Source: Martinezella lusitana
Lineage (GTDB): Bacteria; Pseudomonadota; Alphaproteobacteria; Rhizobiales; Rhizobiaceae
Direction: 5' to 3'
Assembly: GCF_010668395.1 (NCBI RefSeq)
Contig: NZ_WUEY01000019.1
Coordinates: 62,001-126,000, forward strand
Length of the DNA: 64,000 bases
Under the pieces are notes generated by a model, which saw only the letters and a program-made list of their open reading frames with translations, made no database searches and was not told the DNA's origin. This document shows positions 34,144-41,994 of the stretch, one piece after another. Positions within the stretch are counted from its first letter, which is position 1, and each line of letters opens with the position of its first letter. The translations under genes were made by a program, and so were the position numbers.

Positions 34144-35661
34144 ATGGACAGCCTCCCGCTTCATCCCAAAAGGACCCGTTGGGCCGCGCTGAGACATTGG
34201 CTTCGCTCCCGCATGCCGTCGGTCGTCGGCGACGGAGCGTCGACGCTGGTTTCGAAAATCGTCTCGCAGGCCGTTCAGCTTCTGATATTCCTCGTTGCGG
34301 CCCGTGTGCTGGAATCGGCCGAATTCGGTCTCTATGCCTTCAGCTCCGCCATCGTGGTCATGCTGGTCGTGATTGCGGAAGGCGGGTGGGGCGAGTTCGT
34401 CATGAAGGCCGAATGCGGCGAGCGCGAGCTCGACCAGATCGGCACGATTTCGATTATTGCCGGCATGCTCGTGACCGTCGCTGGCCTGCTTGCAGCCGCC
34501 GTCGCCTGGCTCCATTTCGGCCGGTCGCACGAGGCGCTGCTTCTGGTTCTCTTCAGCTGCTGGTTCCTGCCATCGTCTCTTTATGCCGTTTATGACGGGC
34601 TATTGGTTGCCCGTGGCCTTCTGCGCAAGCAGGCCGCCATCCGCATAGCGAGCGAGGTAGCGGGACTTTGCGCGACCCTTCTGGGACTGTGGCTCGGGTG
34701 GAATGTGTTTTCGCTTGTGGCCGGCAGGCTCGTATCGCAGCTGGTCTGTCTTGGGGCTTCTGCAATCCTGCTCGGCTGGTTTCCCAATCTGTACCTGACC
34801 TGGCCCTTTGCACGCGAGGTTCTCGAATTTTCGCGTCATATCCTGTCGAACCGGCTGATCCTCTTTCTGCGTTCCTATTCGGGAACGTTGGCGATCGGCA
34901 GTTTTCTCGGTCTTACGGAGGCGGGGTATTATCGCGTCGCGGAACGCATCGTGGCGGCATTTTCCGAACTCATCGGCGAGCCGGCGCGCATGCTTGCCTG
35001 GACGCTGTTTCGCCGGTCGGCCATGGTGATCGGCGCCGACGGGAGGTCGGTTCGCGACGCCGGTTCATCCGCGACCGTCTTCATGACCGTCCTCATGGCG
35101 ATTTCCGCGCCGATCTATCTCGGTTTGTCGCTGATATCGTCCGAGCTGATCGGTATCGTGCTCGGTGAAAAATGGGCGCCTGCCGCAGCCCTTGTGGCTA
35201 TCCTGTCCATGAAGCAGGTCCTTTTGACCCCGGGTTACGTCACCGAGGCGCTTCTGTCCCTGTCGGGCAATATCAGGCGCATGCCGCGAACCCTGTTGCT
35301 CAACGCGTTGGTTTCGGTGTCGCTCGTCCTGGTCACCGCGCCCTTCGGTGTCGCAGCTGCGGCCTGGGGCCAATGTGTTGCATCGCTGATCTCTTTCCTG
35401 ACCTCGATGCATTTGCAGCAAAACTACGGTGGCCTCGGGTGGGGCCAGGTCATACGCAAGAGCGGCTATGTTGCGGTCGCCATCGCCTTGATGGCCATCG
35501 CTGTCTACGGGCTCGGCCATTTCGCCGAAACATTCAGCATGCAGCGCGTGCCGACGGTCCTGCTTCAGGTCGTCACGGGGGGAGCGATCTACATCTGCAC
35601 GCTTCTCGCGCTGGAGAAGATGATTGGAGATACGGCCGCGGTCCTGTCGGTCAGGCACTGA
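34144..35661 (+). CDS. Polysaccharide flippase (Wzx-like, MOP superfamily)
   Basis: This 505-residue integral membrane protein has 12-14 hydrophobic segments, beginning with STLVSKIVSQAVQLLIFLVA and the ARVLESAEFGLYAFS motif of polysaccharide-export flippases. The frame continues upstream to 34006, but ATG 34144 gives the usual N-terminus. It should move the lipid-linked repeat unit across the inner membrane for polymerisation by the Wzy-like protein encoded about 20 kb further on. The 285 bases before it hold no convincing plus-strand gene. It is followed by a TIGR04325-type methyltransferase gene. Confidence 0.87.
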   Translation: MDSLPLHPKRTRWAALRHWLRSRMPSVVGDGASTLVSKIVSQAVQLLIFLVAARVLESAEFGLYAFSSAIVVMLVVIAEGGWGEFVMKAECGERELDQIGTISIIAGMLVTVAGLLAAAVAWLHFGRSHEALLLVLFSCWFLPSSLYAVYDGLLVARGLLRKQAAIRIASEVAGLCATLLGLWLGWNVFSLVAGRLVSQLVCLGASAILLGWFPNLYLTWPFAREVLEFSRHILSNRLILFLRSYSGTLAIGSFLGLTEAGYYRVAERIVAAFSELIGEPARMLAWTLFRRSAMVIGADGRSVRDAGSSATVFMTVLMAISAPIYLGLSLISSELIGIVLGEKWAPAAALVAILSMKQVLLTPGYVTEALLSLSGNIRRMPRTLLLNALVSVSLVLVTAPFGVAAAAWGQCVASLISFLTSMHLQQNYGGLGWGQVIRKSGYVAVAIALMAIAVYGLGHFAETFSMQRVPTVLLQVVTGGAIYICTLLALEKMIGDTAAVLSVRH

Positions 35662-35698
35662 TGGCGGCCGCCGGCGTGCATGGATAAGGAGATAGAAG

Positions 35699-36535
35699 AT
35701 GACAGCCTCGTTGTGGTCCGGTTCGCCGTGGTCCAGTCATGCGCGATCAGCTCTAAAGGGCGCGGTGCAAGCCGCCGCGCAGGGCTTCTCGCCTCTGCGT
35801 CTGGCCGGAGGGCGGCTGAACTATCTTTCCCCGTTTCCGCGACGATTTACCGGTGCCTATGCCTCCTATGACGCCGCCATGGCGGCTGCCCGCAGGCGGA
35901 CAATGGCCGGCTACGACCATGCGGAGATCGCAAGCGTCGCCTTCACCAAGATGTGCGAGGTGGCGCCGTGGGATTATTCCGTGCTGTTCTGGATGCGCAG
36001 CCTGCTGCCCGAGGTCGACGGCCTCGTCGATGCGGGTGGGCATATGGGAACGAAATATCGCGCCTTTCGTCCATTGTTGCAGTTGGACGATTCGTTTCGC
36101 TGGACCGTGTATGATCTATCGGCCATCGTCCGCGCCGGGCAAAGCCTTGCGGAAAAGGAAGGCTTGACGGGGCTGAGCTTCGTCGAACGGATCGAGGATG
36201 CCGGCGCGATGCCGCTCTTCCTTGGATCGGGGCTGATGCAATATCTCGATATGCCCCTGTCCGGTCTTCTGGCGCGCATGCCGCACCTGCCGCGACATCT
36301 GATCCTCAACAAGGTCGCTCTCCGCAAGGATGGCGCAATCGTCACGCTTGAACGTATCGGCAAGTCATATGTCCCTTACCAGATGCGTAACGAGGCCGAA
36401 TTCATCGGCGATATTGCAAGGCTCGGCTACACGCAGGTCGATCGCTGGTCCATCCCGTCCCTGTCGCACGTCATCGACACCCACCCCGAACTGGGCCGCA
36501 GCGAGAGCGCCGGCTTCTATTTCCGGCTCGGCTAG
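35699..36535 (+). CDS. TIGR04325-family methyltransferase-like protein
   Basis: This 278-residue protein has the pattern of the TIGR04325 putative methyltransferases found in surface-polysaccharide loci: an N-terminal YASYDAAMAAA segment, the SAM-binding-like LVDAGGHMGTKYRAF (about 109-123), WTVYDLSAIVRAGQ and LNKVALRKDGAIVTLERIG. The family is thought to modify sugars. It sits 37 bases after the flippase gene. It converges with the GMC oxidoreductase gene; the two stop codons share the tetranucleotide CTAG, so there is no space for an intergenic terminator. Confidence 0.82.
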   Translation: MTASLWSGSPWSSHARSALKGAVQAAAQGFSPLRLAGGRLNYLSPFPRRFTGAYASYDAAMAAARRRTMAGYDHAEIASVAFTKMCEVAPWDYSVLFWMRSLLPEVDGLVDAGGHMGTKYRAFRPLLQLDDSFRWTVYDLSAIVRAGQSLAEKEGLTGLSFVERIEDAGAMPLFLGSGLMQYLDMPLSGLLARMPHLPRHLILNKVALRKDGAIVTLERIGKSYVPYQMRNEAEFIGDIARLGYTQVDRWSIPSLSHVIDTHPELGRSESAGFYFRLG

Positions 36536-38247
36536 CCTCGGTGAAGCAACAGGTCCGGTTCGCTCGCCTGTAGCGTGTGCGACCGTGCGGTCGCGTGCCG
36601 CTGCTTGAGGTGGTCGGCGAGCCGGATCGACAAGGCAAGCAGCATCAATGTCGGATTGGCATGACCCGGCGTCGGAAATACGGAACTGCCGGCAACGAAC
36701 AGCCCATCGATGCCATGAACCATGGCATTGGTATCGACGACGCTCGTTCGCGGATCTGTGCCCATGCGGGTGGTGCAGGACGGGTGAGCCATGTCCATGA
36801 ACGTGGCGCCGGTATTGTCGTCAGCGGCGATCCAATCCGGAAGTTGTGGTTTCGGCAGGCCGATGCGCGCAAACTCGTCGGCGATGGTCAGCGCAAGCCG
36901 TTTGACGCTGTCTGTTTCACGCCTGCCGATCTTCCAGTTGATGCGCGGCAATGGCTGGCCGAACCTGTCGCGTCGATCCGTGAGCGTGACGCGGCTTTCG
37001 GAATCGAGTTGCTGTTCCGCCATCACGTCGAAACGCAGTTCGATCGAGCGGTGGGGAAGTCCTCGCTTACGGATGATGCGGTCATAAAGTCCTGACGTAA
37101 CCATGTCCGTCGATTTCGCGACGGCCAGAAGGTCTTCCTTCACCGTCTTGCTCGCTCCCTTCGTCAAGCGCTTGAGCGCCGCCCAGGGGTCGTCCTGGGC
37201 ATGGATCTGGACGGGATAGGCGGCGCAGTTCGTGAGGCTTTCCCACGCCTGGATCTCCGGGCTCAGGGACAGTCCTCGAAGATAGAAATGCGTCCGTCCG
37301 CCATGGTTCACGCCATAGAAGTTGAAGTGTTTTGCAACGGCATCGATATCGCGACCGGTAAAGCGGCAGAGCGAGGTGCGCGGATGGTCGCAGAGGTAGC
37401 GCCCCACGATGTCATGACCGTTGCCGAGACCTACCGGCTGCACGGAATTCGATGCAAGCAGAAGGCGTGCATTTTCGATGCCGCCGCCGCAAAGAACGAC
37501 CGTGTTTGCGTGGACGCTTGCGCTGCGGCCGTCCGGCCCCTTGAGTTCCAGCGAGGTTACCGTCCGGCCCTCTCCGTCGACATTGATCCGGGTCACCGTG
37601 GCATGGGTCAGAAAGTCTATGTTCCCGGCCGTGATATCGCGCGCGAGGCGGCTGAACCGTGTCGGTTCGGCACGCGGATGACGCATGTGACTGAACTGCC
37701 AGAAGAACGGCTGCAGGAGCCGCTTGTTCAAACCGAGATCCTCCGGCGGCGAATGCAAGAGTGTAAAGAGGCTTTCGTCGTAAAGATTAGGCCCGAGGTT
37801 GAGCAGTTTGCCAGCGCGATCAATGGCCGGTAGCAGCTGGCTACGCTCGATCGGCCAACCGGAAAGCGGCAGCCACGGCCGGCTCAGAAAATCGATTTCG
37901 GCAAAGGCGGCGCATTTGCCGATCCAGGTATGGCTGCTGCCGCCCAGCATGCGATTTCGCAGCTCGAATGCCGGGATATCGTTCAGCCATGCCAAGGCGC
38001 CGGTATAGCCCCGTCCTTCAGGCGTGGCCGCTGTCGAGACGAAAGGTTGCCCGATGCTTTCGACGGAATTCAATGCCTGAATCTCGGCCTCGTAATCGCT
38101 GCCGCCGCTTTCGATGACCAGAACGCGCATCTGCGTACCCGCGAGTTCGCGCGCAATCGCAATTCCTGCGGGGCCACCCCCGATGATGGCAATATCGGGA
38201 TGCATTTCAATGGCTTCCGGCATCGATCTCAAGTCGTGGTTCATCAT
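36532..38247 (-). CDS. GMC-family FAD-dependent oxidoreductase
   Basis: This 571-residue flavoprotein has an N-terminal FAD fold with IIGGGPAGIAIARELA (about 21-36) and an acidic strand end (VLVIESGG). A substrate domain follows (about 230-430), then a C-terminal block MAHPSCTTRMGTDP with the catalytic His region and the FAD-closing GSSVFPTPGHANPTLMLLAL. It oxidises an alcohol or sugar with oxygen or a quinone. ATG 38247 is preferred over two upstream in-frame ATGs because of GGA spacing. It is divergent from the DegT aminotransferase gene; the ketone it makes could be the substrate of that enzyme. Whether it serves the polysaccharide or the NRPS-PKS product is open. Confidence 0.85.
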   Translation of the reverse strand: MMNHDLRSMPEAIEMHPDIAIIGGGPAGIAIARELAGTQMRVLVIESGGSDYEAEIQALNSVESIGQPFVSTAATPEGRGYTGALAWLNDIPAFELRNRMLGGSSHTWIGKCAAFAEIDFLSRPWLPLSGWPIERSQLLPAIDRAGKLLNLGPNLYDESLFTLLHSPPEDLGLNKRLLQPFFWQFSHMRHPRAEPTRFSRLARDITAGNIDFLTHATVTRINVDGEGRTVTSLELKGPDGRSASVHANTVVLCGGGIENARLLLASNSVQPVGLGNGHDIVGRYLCDHPRTSLCRFTGRDIDAVAKHFNFYGVNHGGRTHFYLRGLSLSPEIQAWESLTNCAAYPVQIHAQDDPWAALKRLTKGASKTVKEDLLAVAKSTDMVTSGLYDRIIRKRGLPHRSIELRFDVMAEQQLDSESRVTLTDRRDRFGQPLPRINWKIGRRETDSVKRLALTIADEFARIGLPKPQLPDWIAADDNTGATFMDMAHPSCTTRMGTDPRTSVVDTNAMVHGIDGLFVAGSSVFPTPGHANPTLMLLALSIRLADHLKQRHATARSHTLQASEPDLLLHRG

Positions 38248-38459
38248 GGTCGTTTTCCATCCGCTTTTCCGCATTTTTACCAGCATCGCGTGCGCGCGGA
38301 TAACTGTTCGATTGGCATAGGCGGGCTCGATATCTACCGATTTCGGATAGGTGTTGTGATCGTTCCGATATTGTTTTCAGTCGGATGGCCATGCTGAAAA
38401 TCGCGTGTCCACACGTTAGGCTCCTACGCAAATGCCGCATTTCCTGGGGAGCAAAGAGT

Positions 38460-39644
38460 ATGGCCAAAGTGGGGTTACGGGAGTGGTTGGCGCTCGCGCC
38501 GGTGTTTGCCTCTGGAAAGCTGGCGCGATACAGCGACGAGACCGGCGGCCCGCTGGGGCGTTTCGAGGCCGATTTCTGTGCTAAGTTCGGCGTCAGGCAC
38601 GCGCTTACCATGAGTAGCGGAACAGGCGCCCTGGTTTCGGCACTGGTCGCCGCCGGCGTCGGGCCGGGCGATGAAGTGCTGGTGCCGGCCTACACCTGGA
38701 TCGCGACCGCAGCCGCGCCTCTGGCGGCCGGCGCCGTACCGGTTCTCGTCGATATAGACGATACGCTCACCATGGATCCGCAGGACATACTGCGCAAGAT
38801 CACCCCGCAGACAAGGGCAATCATTCCCGTCCATATGTCGAACATGGTGTGCGACATGGATAGTATCATGCGCATCGCCCGCGAGAACAACCTGGTGGTC
38901 ATCGAGGACGCTTGTCAGGCCGTCGGATTGCGCTACAAGACCAAGCGGGTCGGCACGATCGGCGATTTCGGGGCGTTCAGCTTCAACCAGTTCAAGAACA
39001 TAAATTGCGGCGAAGGCGGCGCGATCGCGACCAACGATGCGCGGCTTTTCGCACGCGCCCGCATGTACCACGATATCGGCTCCATGTTTCGCGGTCACCT
39101 CGACAATGCCAACGAGCCGCCCATGCTGGGAGTGAACTTCAAGGCGAACCAGATCCAGGGCGCAATGCTGAACGTCCAGTTGAAGAAGCTGGACCCGATG
39201 ATTGCCCGCATGCGCGAACGCTACGATGTGATAAGCGAGATCTTCTCCAAGAACGGCCGGCTCATGGTGGGGCCTCACAACGATGTCGCCAATGCCGCCG
39301 GCCTTCACGTCATTTTCGAGACGTCGGAAGAGGCTAAGAGATTTGCCGAGGAAAACAGGCGTGGCGTCTACCGGCTCTTCGATTCCAGCCGCCATGTCTA
39401 TACCAACTGGCAGCCGATACTGCAGCAGCGCACCGGCCATCCGGCGATGAATCCGTTTCACTGGACGGATCGCAAGATCGAATACACGCCGGAACTCTGC
39501 GCGCAAACGTTGGATATCCTGAAGCGCACCTGCCGCATCAGCCTTGGCGAGAACTATCCCGTCGCGCTGGTTGCCCATATCGCCCGGAAAATGTCACGGC
39601 AGGCCAAATCCAAGCCCACCGGCCTCTTCTACGCCACGATCTAG
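38460..39644 (+). CDS. DegT/DnrJ/EryC1/StrS-family PLP aminotransferase
   Basis: This 394-residue enzyme has SSGTGALVSALVAAG, the VPAYTWIATAAAPLAAGA block, IEDACQAVG (PLP Asp) and the PLP-binding Lys in FSFNQFKNINCGEGG (Lys179). Members aminate keto-sugars or 2-keto acids. A frame reaching 38385 exists, but ATG 38460 with a GGGGAGC site is the likely start. It is separated by only one base from the downstream phosphopantetheinyl transferase gene and so shares its transcript. Together with the divergent oxidoreductase it could provide an amino-sugar or the unusual amino acid starter of the assembly line. Confidence 0.86.
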   Translation: MAKVGLREWLALAPVFASGKLARYSDETGGPLGRFEADFCAKFGVRHALTMSSGTGALVSALVAAGVGPGDEVLVPAYTWIATAAAPLAAGAVPVLVDIDDTLTMDPQDILRKITPQTRAIIPVHMSNMVCDMDSIMRIARENNLVVIEDACQAVGLRYKTKRVGTIGDFGAFSFNQFKNINCGEGGAIATNDARLFARARMYHDIGSMFRGHLDNANEPPMLGVNFKANQIQGAMLNVQLKKLDPMIARMRERYDVISEIFSKNGRLMVGPHNDVANAAGLHVIFETSEEAKRFAEENRRGVYRLFDSSRHVYTNWQPILQQRTGHPAMNPFHWTDRKIEYTPELCAQTLDILKRTCRISLGENYPVALVAHIARKMSRQAKSKPTGLFYATI

Positions 39645-39645
39645 C

Positions 39646-40383
39646 ATGGAGACGATCGGCCCTGACGTCATCGATGTCTGGAGCTGGAAGCTCGATATGC
39701 CGCCGCCGGATCTCGGCGCCTCCACGGAATTTCTGTCCGCCGACGAACGCGCCCGGGCAAGCCGCTTCGTTTACGACCGGGACCGGTATCGCTTTGTCGC
39801 CGCAAGGAGCGGGTTGCGCCTGATCCTGGCAGGCTATCTCGGGCTGTCACCGCAATCGATCTCTTTCGACTATGGGGCCAACGGAAAACCCTCCGTAGCG
39901 GCATGCGGCGCCTGTTCGATCCGCTTCAATCTCAGCCACAGCGCCGATCTTGCCGTGCTTGCCATTTCCGATCGCTACGAACTCGGCATCGATATAGAGG
40001 AAATACGCTTCCTGAAGGAAGATATTGCAAAGTGGTTCTTCTCCCGCAGGGAATATGAAACGCTGCGATCCCTGCCGGCCGATTGCTATCTGGATGGCTT
40101 CTATCGTTGCTGGACACGCAAGGAGGCGTTCATCAAGGCGCATGGGGCGGGGCTGTCGCTACCGCTGGACAGCTTCGACGTCGCCTTCGACAAGGCGGGC
40201 GAATCGCGATTGGAGCGGTTGGAGGGAGATCCTGACCCATCCGGGCACTGGATCGTTCTGGATCTTGCGACGCCGGTCAACTTCGCCGGCGCGGTCGTTG
40301 CCGCGACCGGAGGGCACGATGTACGCCTGCGCTATCGCGACGACGACTTCGGTCAGATGGTCAGCCTGGCATCCACGATATAG
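39646..40383 (+). CDS. 4'-phosphopantetheinyl transferase (Sfp type)
   Basis: This 245-residue enzyme activates carrier proteins by attaching the phosphopantetheine arm of CoA. The Sfp signatures are clear: GIDIEE (114-119) and WTRKEAFIKAHG (156-167), with the earlier RFNLSHS (about 93-99). ATG 39646 lies one base after the stop of the aminotransferase gene. Its last 31 bases overlap the 3' end of the convergent formyltransferase-like gene. It is the obvious activating enzyme for the four carrier-protein domains of the NRPS-PKS operon that follows on the opposite strand. Confidence 0.93.
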   Translation: METIGPDVIDVWSWKLDMPPPDLGASTEFLSADERARASRFVYDRDRYRFVAARSGLRLILAGYLGLSPQSISFDYGANGKPSVAACGACSIRFNLSHSADLAVLAISDRYELGIDIEEIRFLKEDIAKWFFSRREYETLRSLPADCYLDGFYRCWTRKEAFIKAHGAGLSLPLDSFDVAFDKAGESRLERLEGDPDPSGHWIVLDLATPVNFAGAVVAATGGHDVRLRYRDDDFGQMVSLASTI

Positions 40384-41951
40384 CGCCCGTCCGTGGCGTC
40401 GAAATGGTGGCAACCGCGAAGCCCCGCCTTGAAGGAGGGTGTTATCGTCCGGATACAGCGCTCGCGATAATCGTCGTGCGTCAGCGTCTCGATCTCCATG
40501 ATGTTGAGTCCGTAACCATAGACGCCGTGGGAATTGTGCTGCGAGGGCCGCAGGAGCCGCCCTCCTTGCGCGAAGATGCGTCCGGCGCCTCTGGCCCCTG
40601 TGCTGCCGATGACAACCGGATTTCGCTTGTGCGGCTTGATCCCGGTCAGCGCCGGGCCATCGACCTCGAACAGATAGAGCTCGCTGCAGTGATCTTCGTA
40701 AGCGTGGAAATCCGAAAGGTTGGTGAACAGCCACCATCTGCCGTCATGGCGGATCAGAATGCTGTCGGCGGGCGACTGACCCTCGAAGGCGGTGGCATGA
40801 AGCTCCCATTTCAGCGGAAACTCGCAGCAGCGCCAGATCTCCAATCGTCGGGCCTGATGCGTTTCCGGTATCATGAAGATTTGGTCGCCGTCACGAAACA
40901 CGAATGGATAGGACAGATGATAGGGGCGCTCCAGCGCCACCCCGACAGGCTGGAGTGCATCGCCGTCAAAACAGCCGACGGCGATATGCGCCTTGCGGTC
41001 GCCACGGGCATAGGCCTCGTAGAACAGATAGCATTTGCCATCGTGCTGGAAGAGAAACGGATCGGCCTTGATGCTGCTGCTGGAGGGAGGGATCTCAGTC
41101 GCCTCGCTCGGATCGAAGTCGTCGATCTCGCCGTGTCCCGTATAAAGGGTCCATATGGCGGAATCGGCGTGGAGCCTCGACTTGATCGCCTTGAGCGCTA
41201 CGGCCGAAACCGAGCCCGCGACAATGCAGCCGTAGCGCAGAAGCTCGCCGAAAGACGGCGCGTGCCCATGTGCGGCATCGGCGCTGGCGGGCAGGTCGAA
41301 CCGCCGCGTGTCCGCCAGTCGCGCCAGTTCACGCATCAGAAGCGTAACGCTTCGTTCCCGCACGAAAGCGCTCAATCTCGTTGCGCTTGGCTTGATATTG
41401 AATGCCGCTCTTGCGATCTCCACCCTGCCCGTGCCGCCGCATTTCGCATAGAGGACCAGATCGGCGGTCGGAGCGTGAGCAAGCACCTCCGCATATCCGA
41501 ACCAGTCCGCCTCGGCCGAGCGCCGGTCGGAGAAATTGAAAGCCCATTCTCCAAAAGGCAATGCGGCGATCGCATCGTCCGCTATGCCCTTCGGCGTCGT
41601 GCGGATGACGAGATCGAGCTTCAGGCGGCTCAGGAACGATCCGGTGATGCTGTCGGCGGTGGACGAGGCGTCCGCCTCGATATCATAGCAATCGATGAAA
41701 TGGCGGTGGCTGTTGAAATACTTCGGCGAATAGGCGGGTTGACGGGCAAGTGCCCGGGCCTCCAGCCGCGAGCTCCAGGACAACAGCCTCGAGGTCCTGT
41801 CTTCCTCGAACGGATGGGGATGGGTGAAGACCGCGGCGAGCTCCAGCCAGGGAGCCGCCAGAATCCGGTCCAGGATCATAAGTTCCCAATTCTCGAGCGC
41901 GCGTCCGCGAGCGACGAGAATGCCGACCCTCAATGGCTTGGTCTCGTTCAT
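40353..41951 (-). CDS. Formyltransferase-like N-terminus fused to a beta-propeller domain (GINT1-like)
   Basis: This 532-residue protein has an N-terminal alpha/beta half (about 5-230: LRVGILVARGRALENWELMILDRIL, with LDLVIRTTPKGIADDAIAALPFGEW) resembling formyltransferase/GT-like folds. The C-terminal half (about 260-530) has repeated five-bladed-propeller elements (ADPFLFQHDGKCYLFYEAY, YPFVFRDGDQIFMIPE, ADSILIRHDGRWWLFT, GARGAGRIFAQGGRLLRPSQ), as in proteins annotated as GINT1-like glucosamine transferases. The N-terminal half lacks the clear HxSLLP motif of true formyltransferases. It begins 43 bases after the C-PCP-TE gene and is the last gene of that operon. It could attach the NRPS-PKS product to a sugar or modify it; this is speculative. 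Confidence 0.65.
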   Translation of the reverse strand: MNETKPLRVGILVARGRALENWELMILDRILAAPWLELAAVFTHPHPFEEDRTSRLLSWSSRLEARALARQPAYSPKYFNSHRHFIDCYDIEADASSTADSITGSFLSRLKLDLVIRTTPKGIADDAIAALPFGEWAFNFSDRRSAEADWFGYAEVLAHAPTADLVLYAKCGGTGRVEIARAAFNIKPSATRLSAFVRERSVTLLMRELARLADTRRFDLPASADAAHGHAPSFGELLRYGCIVAGSVSAVALKAIKSRLHADSAIWTLYTGHGEIDDFDPSEATEIPPSSSSIKADPFLFQHDGKCYLFYEAYARGDRKAHIAVGCFDGDALQPVGVALERPYHLSYPFVFRDGDQIFMIPETHQARRLEIWRCCEFPLKWELHATAFEGQSPADSILIRHDGRWWLFTNLSDFHAYEDHCSELYLFEVDGPALTGIKPHKRNPVVIGSTGARGAGRIFAQGGRLLRPSQHNSHGVYGYGLNIMEIETLTHDDYRERCIRTITPSFKAGLRGCHHFDATDGRYIVDARLTI

Positions 41952-41994
41952 GACTGCTTCCCCTTATGGCTTGGTCACAGGCCATTGCATCGAT

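Noticed and set aside
33707-34144. Plus-strand 145-codon frame overlapping the exoY stop by ATGA
   Set aside because: The translation changes character repeatedly, is rich in Ser/Cys/Phe/Arg without domain pattern, and competes with a cleaner small membrane protein frame on the other strand.
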